From: an uncultured Collinsella sp.
Lineage (GTDB): Bacteria; Actinomycetota; Coriobacteriia; Coriobacteriales; Coriobacteriaceae
Reading direction: 5' to 3'
Assembly (NCBI GenBank): GCA_902491765.1
Contig: CABUIY010000017.1
Span: 1 to 39,806, forward strand
DNA: 39,806 bases
Positions 7,741-15,034 of this stretch are shown here, in pieces; within the stretch, counting starts at the first letter, position 1; each line of letters begins with the position of its first letter. Made by a program: the position numbers and the translations under genes. The notes below the pieces were generated by a model. That model was not told the DNA's origin. It searched no databases and was given only the letters and a program-made list of their open reading frames with translations.

Positions 7741-8195
7741 GGATCCGCGCGCGGACGCGGGCGGCGAGGTCGGACGTGAAAGCCGGACCGCAGAGGTATC
7801 GAGCGCACGCGGCCAGGGCCTCGAGGGCGCCTGGCGGGTAGGGAGATCCGAGCATGAGGCAGGACAACGCGCAGGCCCGCGAAAGGTTCACGAGCTCCCC
7901 CGCGACGCGGCTGGACCCTCGGCTGCCCCTCGTAAAGGATGCAGAAGACACGGTCGAGGTCCGACGGTTCGACCAGGCTGTACCGGCAGTCCGCGTACAG
8001 TGCGCAGCCCCTCCCGCGCGGGTCGCCGTCCGAGTCCTCATCCGGCTCATGATGGCGCACCTCAACCCAAAGGCCCTCCAACACGTCGTCGAACCCGAAA
8101 TCGAGCTCCGCCTGGACGCTCTCGCCGAGCGCATCGCCCAGGGCGAGCTCCGGCACCTTCGTCACACGGCCGTCCAGCCACTCAATCTCTGTCAT
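7700..8195 (-). pseudogene. frameshifted hypothetical protein
   Basis: From ATG 8195 (MTEIEWLDGRV) an acidic, protein-like sequence runs to about 7920 (CILYEGQPRV). It then turns into arginine-rich nonsense, while the neighbouring frame continues plausibly (AGELVNLSRACALSCLMLG, then PPGALEALAACARYLCGPAF). The shift lies between about 7900 and 7920. No family is recognised. The 3' end overlaps the end of the convergent winged-helix pseudogene, which suggests that both ends were damaged by one rearrangement. Confidence 0.4.
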
Positions 8196-8225
8196 CGCGC
8201 GCATGGTGCAAGCCCCTTCCGACAC

Positions 8226-8705
8226 GGGATTGTCAGCTCAACCCGACCCTTACCCATACGGACGAACATAACTCGCCAGGGGGAAGCCCCTGAAGGCCGT
8301 GCGGCACAACATGAGGCCGAATCCGCCCCCGGCTGGACAGGCCAACAACGAAGGAGCACACGGAACCGGCGCGGCGTTACAACCGTCCCGGCAAGCGTGT
8401 CACTTGGCCAAGTCATGATGCCGACAAACCCGGAAATGCTCCAACGGAGCGCCGAACGAGCGTAACAATATAAAGCCGTGCAACACGTGTTGGACGACCG
8501 GAACATCCCAAACAAAGGCCTGTAGGTCCCACCTTCAAGCCCAATAGCAAAATGTGCATCAGCGGATTTGCAGCGATACAAGTCTCAACCGTCACCATCA
8601 CACCGCAGCGCGCCTAGTCCCACTCATCCTACTGCAAATGTCCCAGAACGAGAAAACGACCAGCTTAACATGCCAACCTTTATATCCGCACGCGCGTAAT
8701 TCAAC
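8226..8705. other. gene-free stretch
   Basis: Open frames on both strands here (for example minus 8192-8581) have no ribosome site and biased composition. I see no RNA gene, repeat family or terminator. It contains only short palindromes such as ACTTGGCCAAGT near 8401. Confidence 0.4.
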
Positions 8706-9332
8706 TCATAAGGACCGGCTATCCCTCACCTGTGACACAATCTCAAACGCACAGAACAGAATCATCAGTCCAATCATCGCATAAGAGGCAGCCGAACCTT
8801 CAAGCACTATTCCACAAAGAAAAATCTCCGCGCAGCCAATAAGAACTGTTATCAGGCGCTCTGCCTTTTTGCTCTCGCCGCTCGCATAAAAAGGCGGCAA
8901 AGCGCACAAGATCACATATAGCCCGGGAAGGGAATACAGGATCGATAGTCCAAGCCCCCCATCAACCGCAGTGCTTTGCGTAAGAATCAACTGAACCCAA
9001 ACGGCAATTATCACTGAGCAGGTTGTCGATAAAAGAAGACTGGAAATATAGCACGCAACAAAGTCCCGTCGCATTCGAACAGAGAAATCCGCGAACTCTC
9101 TTCGCCGCGTGGAAACAATAAGGTACACAGAAATTGCAATAGAACCAACCAGAGAAAACAGCGGAACAACCAGCAATTCAAGCTTATTACCCCATCGATC
9201 AACCACACCCCCACTCCAATGAGCGGGAATTGTATCAGGGAGGACTGACCAAGCCGCCCATAGAATCAGAAATGGAAGAATAGAGAGGATGAAAGATGAT
9301 AACACTGCAGTAATTTTTTTTGAGGCTCTCAT
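8706..9332 (-). CDS. DUF1648-domain membrane protein
   Basis: The protein has 208 residues from ATG 9332, chosen because AAGGAG lies upstream; an in-frame ATG at 9359 would add nine polar residues. After the first helix comes the DUF1648 signature LPDTIPAHWSGGVVDRWGNK, where the conserved pattern is P-D-x-I-P-x-H-W/F then D-x-x-G-x-K. Six or so membrane helices follow. Proteins with this domain are integral membrane proteins, some linked to antimicrobial peptide immunity or signalling (SdpI-like relatives); here the function is unknown. The gene stands alone and its frame is intact. Confidence 0.7.
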   Translation of the reverse strand: MRASKKITAVLSSFILSILPFLILWAAWSVLPDTIPAHWSGGVVDRWGNKLELLVVPLFSLVGSIAISVYLIVSTRRREFADFSVRMRRDFVACYISSLLLSTTCSVIIAVWVQLILTQSTAVDGGLGLSILYSLPGLYVILCALPPFYASGESKKAERLITVLIGCAEIFLCGIVLEGSAASYAMIGLMILFCAFEIVSQVRDSRSL

Positions 9333-9433
9333 CGATTCCGCATCTCCTTGCGCGCCCACATTCCACTCCGCCTTAAATCAAGTATACGTTTTGGAGCGGG
9401 ATGTCACTCCGAACGCCTTACCCTCTTAGTGTG

Positions 9434-9450
9434 AATGCCGCTGCGGCATT
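9434..9450. other. short hairpin upstream of the first pilin gene
   Basis: AATGCCG-CTG-CGGCATT forms a perfect 7-bp stem about 75 bases before the pilin start. A comparable hairpin precedes the second pilin gene at a similar distance (10531-10556), so both genes share a leader layout. Confidence 0.45.
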
Positions 9451-9524
9451 GTTGACTCATCCTTAGTAATCGCGTCTATCCTCTGCAGCATCAGCCAAAG
9501 CAATCCGAGAGGAGCCGCACATGC

Positions 9525-10485
9525 ATGCAGCGGAAATTCCTTTCGGGGGGGGGTATCTCCCAGATTTACCCGCCGCCCGAAGGGGCAGTCGACAGTCGAG
9601 TACGTACTGATCATCGCGATCATCGTCCTGGTGGTGCTGATCGCGGGACCGTGGGTCTCGTCGGCGATCACAAACCAGTTCAACACGGTGGCGGGGACGC
9701 TCGGCAACGGAATCTCAAAGGGGAGCTGGGAGTCGGGCGGCACGGGCGGCGGCAACGGGTCGTTGACCGACGCCGACATCGTGGACCCCGTTCACGGGAT
9801 AGCGTTCGCCGTGTACTCGGAGGACGACCACAGCCTCATGTTCTACAAGCGCCGCGGGGTCCCCAGAGTCGGTGACATGCTCAACAGCCGCCGCGTGACG
9901 GCGGTGTATACGGGGTTCGAAAATGGATACGCCACCGCGACCGTGGGAAACGACGGCAAGACGACTGCCCCCTGGTGGCCTAACAGAGATAATATCGTGG
10001 CCGTAAAGGCCATTGACGATGGCATAGAAATCCACTCGTTGGCATTTTGCTTTCAGTACATGGAGAACTGCAAGAGCTTTGATCTGGCAAAGTTCGACAT
10101 GTCGAACTGCACAAATCTGCAGCACGCATTCGCGTATTGCGGCAATGCGACTTCCTTCAGTATTTCAAGCTGGGATACGTCCTCGGTCGTCGAATTCGAC
10201 TCGGCGCTCAAAAACCTTTACAAGGTCGAGGAGATTGACATCTCCGGATGGTCGACGCGGAAAGCCGGCGATTTACGTCTCCTTTTTTCCACCGACAGTT
10301 CGCTGAAAAGCGTGAAATTTGGACCAGGGTGGAAGACCTCAGATGTTATGGATATGCTCGGCATGTTTAGCTATTGCAAAAATCTAAACCTCGACTGTTC
10401 CGATTGGAATGACCCAACCTATGCCAATCATAGTGACTTCAATCACTGCGCCCCCGGCGTTATCCTCCCGAAGGCGTGGCAGTAG
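9525..10485 (+). CDS. phase-variable Flp-type pilin with BspA-like repeat domain (out of frame in this sequence)
   Basis: ATG 9525 opens a basic leader, but a nine-G tract at 9545-9553 puts it one base out of frame with the pilin. With eight G the product would start MQRKFLSGG, keep a 20-residue leader ending in Gly, then QSTVEY: the type IVb (Flp) prepilin site with Glu at +5 and Tyr at +6. A hydrophobic helix follows (VLIIAIIVLVVLIAG). The downstream frame (continuous from about 9553) then gives a Gly-rich linker and a C-terminal domain with DUF285/BspA-like repeats (WDTSSVVEFDSALKN, ISGWSTRKAGD, F-x-Y-C motifs). Total length would be about 319 residues. No start codon in the pilin frame exists upstream, so the gene is OFF as given. 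A ribosome site AGAGGAG lies at 9508-9514. It is probably a surface-displayed adhesin or minor pilin. Confidence 0.75.
9545..9553 (+). repeat. poly-G tract (G9), candidate phase-variation switch
   Basis: Nine consecutive G lie in codons 7-10 of the first pilin gene. Such tracts change length by slipped-strand mispairing. From ATG 9525 the gene is in frame with 8 or 11 G. From the alternative ATG at 9521 it would be in frame with 10. The equivalent tract of the second pilin gene is interrupted (GGGGGGTGGG) and in frame. Confidence 0.8.
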
Positions 10486-10530
10486 GTCTGAAGAAACAAA
10501 ACGGCAAGCAGTTTATGTGGCGCGGGCACC

Positions 10531-10556
10531 CGTGCCGCCGTTGCCTCAGCGGCACG
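10531..10556. other. hairpin upstream of the second pilin gene
   Basis: CGTGCCGC (10531-10538) and GCGGCACG (10549-10556) form an 8-bp stem with a 10-base loop. It lies 46 bases after the first pilin gene ends and about 80 before the second starts. It may be a weak terminator of the first gene, although no T run follows. Confidence 0.5.
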
Positions 10557-10634
10557 TTACGGGCTAGTCGGTTCGCTTTAACGTACGCTCTGCATGCAAT
10601 ATCAATCCCCATGCGAAGGGAGTGTCGCATATGC

Positions 10635-11618
10635 ATGCAGCGGCAATTAACCTTCGGGGGGTGGGTATCTCCTGGGAATACCCGCCTCCGAGGCCAAGGA
10701 GCCATCGAGTACGTTCTGGTCATCGCGATTATCGTTCTGGTTGTGATGATAGCCGGCCCTTGGGTCTCGTCGGCAATCAGGAACCAGTTCAACACGGTGG
10801 CGGGAGTATTGGTAAACGGGACAGCAGGTGGGACTTGGGAACCGAGCGGTTCCGGCAGCGGTAACGGCGCCGATTCCGCGACCGTCCAGGCGGCCATCGC
10901 CAAGGACGCGAAGGACTGGACGCTCGATGAGCAGAAGGCCGTCGCCGAGGACATCGCCGCCAAGGGCGAGGCGTCGCCCGCCTACGCCAAGGCGAAGGCC
11001 GCGATGGATGCTGGGACGAAGTGGTCTATTAAGCTCACTAATGGCGAGACCCTCGAGTACCGCATCATCGGCATCAACCATGATAATTTGGCCGATGGCT
11101 CCGGTAAGGCGGGGCTGACGTTCCTCACCACCTCGACGGGAATCAAGTCCCGCATGAATTCGGCGAACAACAACGTCGGCGGCTGGGAGGCATCCGAGCT
11201 CCGCGCGAAGATGAACTCCGGAGAGATCTGGAACCTCATGCCGTCCGATTTCCAGTCCAAGGTGAAATCCGCCGAGAAGCTCACGATAAACACCATCGGA
11301 CCAGGTAAGCCTTCCGCCGTCACAGCTACCTCCGACAGGTTGTTCCTGCTCAGCTACTCCGAGATCGTCCCGACTTCGTATTGGGCGGATAGCGACCCTT
11401 TGACCTCTTCCGAGGGCACCCAGTACGAGGCCTTCAAGGGCAAGGTGATGAATAACCACTCGGGTAACGAGTGCCTGAAGTTTGGCGGCTTTTGGTGGGA
11501 GCGTTCGCCACAGCCGCTCAGCTTTTCGTTCTTCCACGGTGTCGACTTCTGGGGCGATCCGTCGGGCAGCGGCGACCCGGCGGGCTTGTATTACGTGTTC
11601 CCCGCTTGGTGCTTCTAG
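10635..11618 (+). CDS. Flp-type pilin with C-terminal DUF6273 domain
   Basis: The protein has 327 residues from ATG 10635. The frame is open further upstream (to 10476), but the homologous start in the first pilin gene supports this ATG. AAGGGAG lies at 10616-10622. The 20-residue leader ends in Gly, then QGAIEY gives the type IVb prepilin site (Glu +5, Tyr +6), followed by a hydrophobic helix and SSAIRNQFNTVAG, almost identical to the first pilin. A linker with Ala/Lys-rich helices leads to a DUF6273 domain (about residues 130-327). Its hallmarks are visible: an LTFLTTS block, NNNVGGWEASELRAKMN, and WWERSP followed by an aromatic C terminus. Cleavage would need a TadV-like peptidase, which is not in this window. 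It is probably displayed on the surface. Confidence 0.8.
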   Translation: MQRQLTFGGWVSPGNTRLRGQGAIEYVLVIAIIVLVVMIAGPWVSSAIRNQFNTVAGVLVNGTAGGTWEPSGSGSGNGADSATVQAAIAKDAKDWTLDEQKAVAEDIAAKGEASPAYAKAKAAMDAGTKWSIKLTNGETLEYRIIGINHDNLADGSGKAGLTFLTTSTGIKSRMNSANNNVGGWEASELRAKMNSGEIWNLMPSDFQSKVKSAEKLTINTIGPGKPSAVTATSDRLFLLSYSEIVPTSYWADSDPLTSSEGTQYEAFKGKVMNNHSGNECLKFGGFWWERSPQPLSFSFFHGVDFWGDPSGSGDPAGLYYVFPAWCF

Positions 11619-11636
11619 TCTCATCTGCATCTATTG

Positions 11637-11669
11637 AAAGGCCCGCGCAGCCCTGTGCGGGCCTTTCTC
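11637..11669 (+). terminator. rho-independent terminator of the pilin gene
   Basis: A perfect 10-bp stem AAAGGCCCGC / GCGGGCCTTT with a 10-base loop ends in TTTCTCTT, 18 bases after the DUF6273 pilin stop codon. Flanking A and T runs would let it work on both strands. Confidence 0.85.
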
Positions 11670-11679
11670 TTGGCAACTG

Positions 11680-12096
11680 AAGGAACAATTTGAGGTTCGT
11701 GGCACAGGATATCGGGTTGAGGAGAAATGGGGTCATACGGCGGCTCTCAGAGCGCCTGTCGCGCTCCTCCGCCATTACCTCTGCGGCGTCCTCGTATAGA
11801 GCCCGTCCTGCTTGGCGTTTCGTTGCAACAGCCCACTTGTCCACCGATCAAGTGAACTACTGGAATAAATACAGCGACACGCTTGTTCGTTACAGTCGCT
11901 ATATCTGCGTAAATCACCGCGATAAATACAGCCTGTACTCGTCTGTATACCAGCTACGCGTATGTAGATTCATATCGCGTTAATAAATCGGCTCAAGCGC
12001 GTGCAAAACGCACAAGTAGCCGCAAAAGGCGATTATCGCGCAGGTAGATTTTTGGCACCCTGTTGCTTAATCAAAATTAAGCAATTGCTTAAAACA
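11680..12096. other. gene-free, AT-rich junction next to the inner att copy
   Basis: No convincing gene is seen. A minus-strand frame starting at 11844 (MDKWAVATKRQAGRALYED...) looks protein-like for about 35 residues only. From 11860 to 12050 the DNA is AT-rich with repeated short motifs: ATAAATACAGC occurs twice (near 11865 and 11920), AGCGAC/GTCGCT and TACAG/CTGTA make small inverted repeats, and CGCACAAGTAGCCGCA at 12009 resembles a motif near the other att copy. This could be a recombinase or excisionase binding region. Confidence 0.4.
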
Positions 12097-12211
<115 letters not shown>

Positions 12212-12253
12212 AAGCTTTTGTTTGTTGCTCTGCTCTCGCTCGCAACAGGGAGT

Positions 12254-12283
12254 ATATTAACCCGAAACTTTAGACTTGTGCAA
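12254..12283 (-). promoter_or_regulatory. promoter of tRNA-Pro
   Basis: On the minus strand TTGCAC (-35, 12278-12283) is followed after 18 bases by TAATAT (-10, 12254-12259), about 42 bases before the mature tRNA 5' end. It gives the tRNA its own sigma70-type start after the coaBC stop. Confidence 0.6.
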
Positions 12284-12291
12284 GAACTTTT

Positions 12292-13506
12292 TTACAAATT
12301 TTGAAGCAAGTCCAAAATTGTATCTGCGAGCTGGGGTTTTGTTAGTACGGGAAGTTCTTGCGTACCCGTTGTGCTCACAATCCAGGCCTTGTTGGTGTCG
12401 GTCCCAAAGCCCGAATCGGCGCGCGAGACATCGTTGGCGATAATTGCATCGCAACCCTTGCGGGCCAATTTGCGCTCAGCGTATTCGACAACGTTATCGG
12501 TCTCGGCCGCAAATCCGATCACGCATCGCTCGCCCTTCTGGCGCGAGAGCTCGGCCAAAATATCGACCGTTTCGACCAGTTCGATGCGATCCAGGCGTTC
12601 GTTGGACTTTTTGAGCTTATGCTCGGCAGGAGCGGCGGGTGTGTAGTCGGCGACGGCAGCCGCGCAAATGGCCGCATCGGCCGTCTGGAAGGCGCTCAGG
12701 GCCGCCTGGAGCATCTCTGCGGCGGTCTGCACGCGCACGCACTCCACGCCGCGGGGAATATCGAGCGATGTCGGTCCCAACACGAGCGTGACCTCGGCAC
12801 CGCGGCGTGCGGCCTCCCCCGCCAGGGCGATGCCCATCTTGCCTGAAGAACGGTTGCCAATGAATCTCACCGGGTCGATCGGTTCGTGCGTGGGGCCGGC
12901 GGTAATCACGATGCGCTTGCCTGCCAGGTCCTGAGGCGCGGGGTTGAGCACCTCACAGACAGCCTCGACGATGTCCTCGGGCTCGCTCATACGGCCCGTG
13001 TCCACGTCGCCGCAGGCAAGGTAGCCGCTTCCCGGACCCACCACATGCACGCCGCGGTCACGCAGCATGGCCATGTTGGCCTGAGTGGCCGGTGCCTTCC
13101 ACATGCCATTGTTCATAGCAGGTGCGATCACGATGGGTCGCGGCGTCGCAAGTAGCGTGGTGGAAATGAGGTCGTCGGCGATGCCGTTGGCCATCTTGGC
13201 GATGATGTTGGCCGTCGCGGGCGCCACGACCACCAAGTCGGGCTCCTGTGCCAGCGAGATATGGTGGATGGGGTCGGAGGGGTCGTCGAACAGGCCCAAA
13301 GCGACCGGCTCGCCCGTGAGCGCGCGGAAGGTGAGCGGCCCCACGAACTCCGTGGCATGCTCGCTCATAACGACCTTGACGCGCGCGCCGCGCTTTTGCA
13401 GCAGGCGCACGATATTGCACGACTTATAGGCGGCGATCCCGCCGGTAATGCCCAGCAGGATCGTTTTTCCCTCAAGTTGCATAGAATTGTTGGATGCCGC
13501 CGTCAT
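12292..13506 (-). CDS. coaBC: bifunctional phosphopantothenoylcysteine decarboxylase/phosphopantothenate-cysteine ligase
   Basis: Cytoplasmic enzyme for two consecutive steps of coenzyme A synthesis: ligation of cysteine to 4'-phosphopantothenate, then decarboxylation to phosphopantetheine. At 404 residues it has the normal length. The N-terminal flavoprotein half (CoaC) shows GITGGIAAYK, the catalytic His in HISLAQ, the PAMNNGMW motif and the active-site Cys in YLACGDVDTGRM. The CoaB half starts near residue 190 (GKRIVITAGPTHEPIDPVRFIGNRSSGKMG) and contains AVADYTP with the following lysine cluster HKLKK. ATG 13506 is preceded by AAGGA and lies just past the upstream stop; an internal ATG at codon 9 is possible. 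It is the last protein gene of the long minus-strand cluster. Confidence 0.96.
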   Translation of the reverse strand: MTAASNNSMQLEGKTILLGITGGIAAYKSCNIVRLLQKRGARVKVVMSEHATEFVGPLTFRALTGEPVALGLFDDPSDPIHHISLAQEPDLVVVAPATANIIAKMANGIADDLISTTLLATPRPIVIAPAMNNGMWKAPATQANMAMLRDRGVHVVGPGSGYLACGDVDTGRMSEPEDIVEAVCEVLNPAPQDLAGKRIVITAGPTHEPIDPVRFIGNRSSGKMGIALAGEAARRGAEVTLVLGPTSLDIPRGVECVRVQTAAEMLQAALSAFQTADAAICAAAVADYTPAAPAEHKLKKSNERLDRIELVETVDILAELSRQKGERCVIGFAAETDNVVEYAERKLARKGCDAIIANDVSRADSGFGTDTNKAWIVSTTGTQELPVLTKPQLADTILDLLQNL

Positions 13507-13508
13507 CG

Positions 13509-14228
13509 CTAGGCTTCCTTGCTCGGGAGTACTAGGAGGCGGTGGCAGTACGGGCAGTGCGTAATCTCGCTACCGTCGTGATTGAGGTCGCTCATGGACG
13601 ATGCCTGCAGCGCGGTGTGGCAGACCGTGGGGATGTTGCCCTGGATGGTCTCGACGGCCAGGCCGCGGAACTGCTTGAGCAGACGCTCGTAGTCGGTGAG
13701 CACGTCGGCCGGCAGCGTAGCGGCAAGCGCGGTGCGCTCCTTAGTGGCGGCGTCAATCTGAGCCTGCAGGTCGGCAGCCTTGGCGCGAGCGGCCTTGGTA
13801 TCGGCCTTCACGCCCTCCTCGAACTTGGCGATGATGGCCTGCGCGCGGGCCTCGCGGTCGAGCGCCTCCTTATGGGCGACAACGACGTCCTTGCGGGTGT
13901 GCTCGATCTTGTCCAGACGCTTGGCCAGGGTAGCGAGTTCATTCTCCAGGTCCTGAACCTCGCGGTAGTCGGAGCCGTCGACGTGGCGCTTCTTGGCAGC
14001 CTCGATGGCGTTGTTGGTCTGAATCTCGGTGGTATTGAGATCGTCGAGCTCAATGTCCAGATCCTTGCGCTGGGCGTAGAGCTTGGTCATCTCGGACTTG
14101 AGCTTCACATAGGTCTTGCGCTTGGAAGCGAGCTCCTTGAGCTCCGGCATATTGGCAAGTTCGCTCTTGTTGCGGGCGAGCTCCAAATCGATCTGTTGCA
14201 GCTTGAGTAGCGTAGCGCCGGCGCTCAT
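13509..14228 (-). CDS. coiled-coil protein with C-terminal zinc ribbon (DUF164 family)
   Basis: At 239 residues, a long charged coiled coil (about residues 5-180) precedes a small zinc-ribbon-like end. This architecture is typical of the CT398-like/DUF164 family, of unsettled function, that sits beside Nif3-like genes in many actinobacteria. The usual four ligands (CxxC twice) are incomplete: the second pair is present (HCPYCHRLL), but the first reads PTVCH, with one cysteine replaced by proline. ATG 14228 is chosen from AAAGGAGAG and overlaps the Nif3 stop by four bases (ATGA); an earlier in-frame ATG at 14264 lies deep in that gene. Confidence 0.85.
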   Translation of the reverse strand: MSAGATLLKLQQIDLELARNKSELANMPELKELASKRKTYVKLKSEMTKLYAQRKDLDIELDDLNTTEIQTNNAIEAAKKRHVDGSDYREVQDLENELATLAKRLDKIEHTRKDVVVAHKEALDREARAQAIIAKFEEGVKADTKAARAKAADLQAQIDAATKERTALAATLPADVLTDYERLLKQFRGLAVETIQGNIPTVCHTALQASSMSDLNHDGSEITHCPYCHRLLVLPSKEA

Positions 14229-15034
14229 AAGTTCTCTCCTTTTGTCACAGTCCACCATTGGCAAGGGTTCAGTATTTTAATCGCATGACGGGGGTCGACC
14301 CCGGCGTCAACTGCAGAGTTCATCAATATATCAACGAACGGCTCCTCGGAGCGGTCGTGGCCGAGCAAGATCACCGGTAGCCCACGCAAGGCAAGGTCTT
14401 GCGCCACGTGGTAGCCCGCCTCGCCCGTCACGACAACATCTGCGCCCGCGGCGATGGCGAGCTCTCCAAATTCGCCCAGGGAGCCGCCCAAAATGGCGAC
14501 GGTGCGGCACGGGCGATCGGCTTCGCCCCACACACGCGGGTCGCTGCCGAAGGCTGTGGCAGCACGGGTGGCAAGATCGCGCAGCGTGCACGGGTCGTTG
14601 AGCGTTGCAAGCGCGCCCAGGCCGGTGGCCTCGGGGTCGTCCAAGTGCTCCAGTGAGCTCACGGGTGTGGCACCCAGCAGCTCGCTCAGGCAGACGCGGG
14701 CTTCGTGCGACCGGTCCAGGTTAGTGTGGAGCGAGATAATGCTCACGCCGCAACGCGCTGCCTCGTAGAGCGCCGCGCTGCATTGGGGGCGTGCGGAATC
14801 CGACGGACAAAACGCCTCGGGCGCCTTGATATAGATGGGATGATGCGTCAGCAGCACGTTGGCGCCGGCTTCTTGGGCGCGGCGAACATTAGTCTCGGTC
14901 GCATCGAGCGCGCAGGCGACGCCGGTAATCTCCGCGGCAGGGTTGCCGACGGAGAGTCCTACATGGTCCCAACTCTCGGCATCGGTCTCGGGATAGCGTG
15001 CGAGCAGGGCACGCTCGAGCTCGGCGACGATCAT
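14225..15034 (-). CDS. Nif3-like dinuclear metal-centre protein
   Basis: A 269-residue member of the Nif3/YbgI (GTP cyclohydrolase I type 2 homologue) family. Metal-binding motifs are visible: SWDHVGLSVG near the start, LLTHHPIYIK with paired histidines (about residue 63), and the late VVVTGEAGYHVAQD with Glu and His. The biochemical role is not settled; a metal-dependent hydrolase is likely. It is translationally coupled to both neighbours by 4-base overlaps. Nif3 beside the DUF164 zinc-ribbon gene is a conserved pairing, which supports a shared process. Confidence 0.92.
   Translation of the reverse strand: MIVAELERALLARYPETDAESWDHVGLSVGNPAAEITGVACALDATETNVRRAQEAGANVLLTHHPIYIKAPEAFCPSDSARPQCSAALYEAARCGVSIISLHTNLDRSHEARVCLSELLGATPVSSLEHLDDPEATGLGALATLNDPCTLRDLATRAATAFGSDPRVWGEADRPCRTVAILGGSLGEFGELAIAAGADVVVTGEAGYHVAQDLALRGLPVILLGHDRSEEPFVDILMNSAVDAGVDPRHAIKILNPCQWWTVTKGENL

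Noticed and set aside
8192..8581. A 129-residue minus-strand gene
   Set aside because: No ribosome site, cysteine- and arginine-rich composition and no recognisable motif.
135..12096. A prophage
   Set aside because: No capsid, terminase, tail, lysis or integrase gene can be recognised; the content is membrane, surface and IS genes.
13542..14210. A plus-strand gene opposite the zinc-ribbon protein
   Set aside because: It is a repetitive Leu/Gly/Val shadow of the coiled-coil gene.
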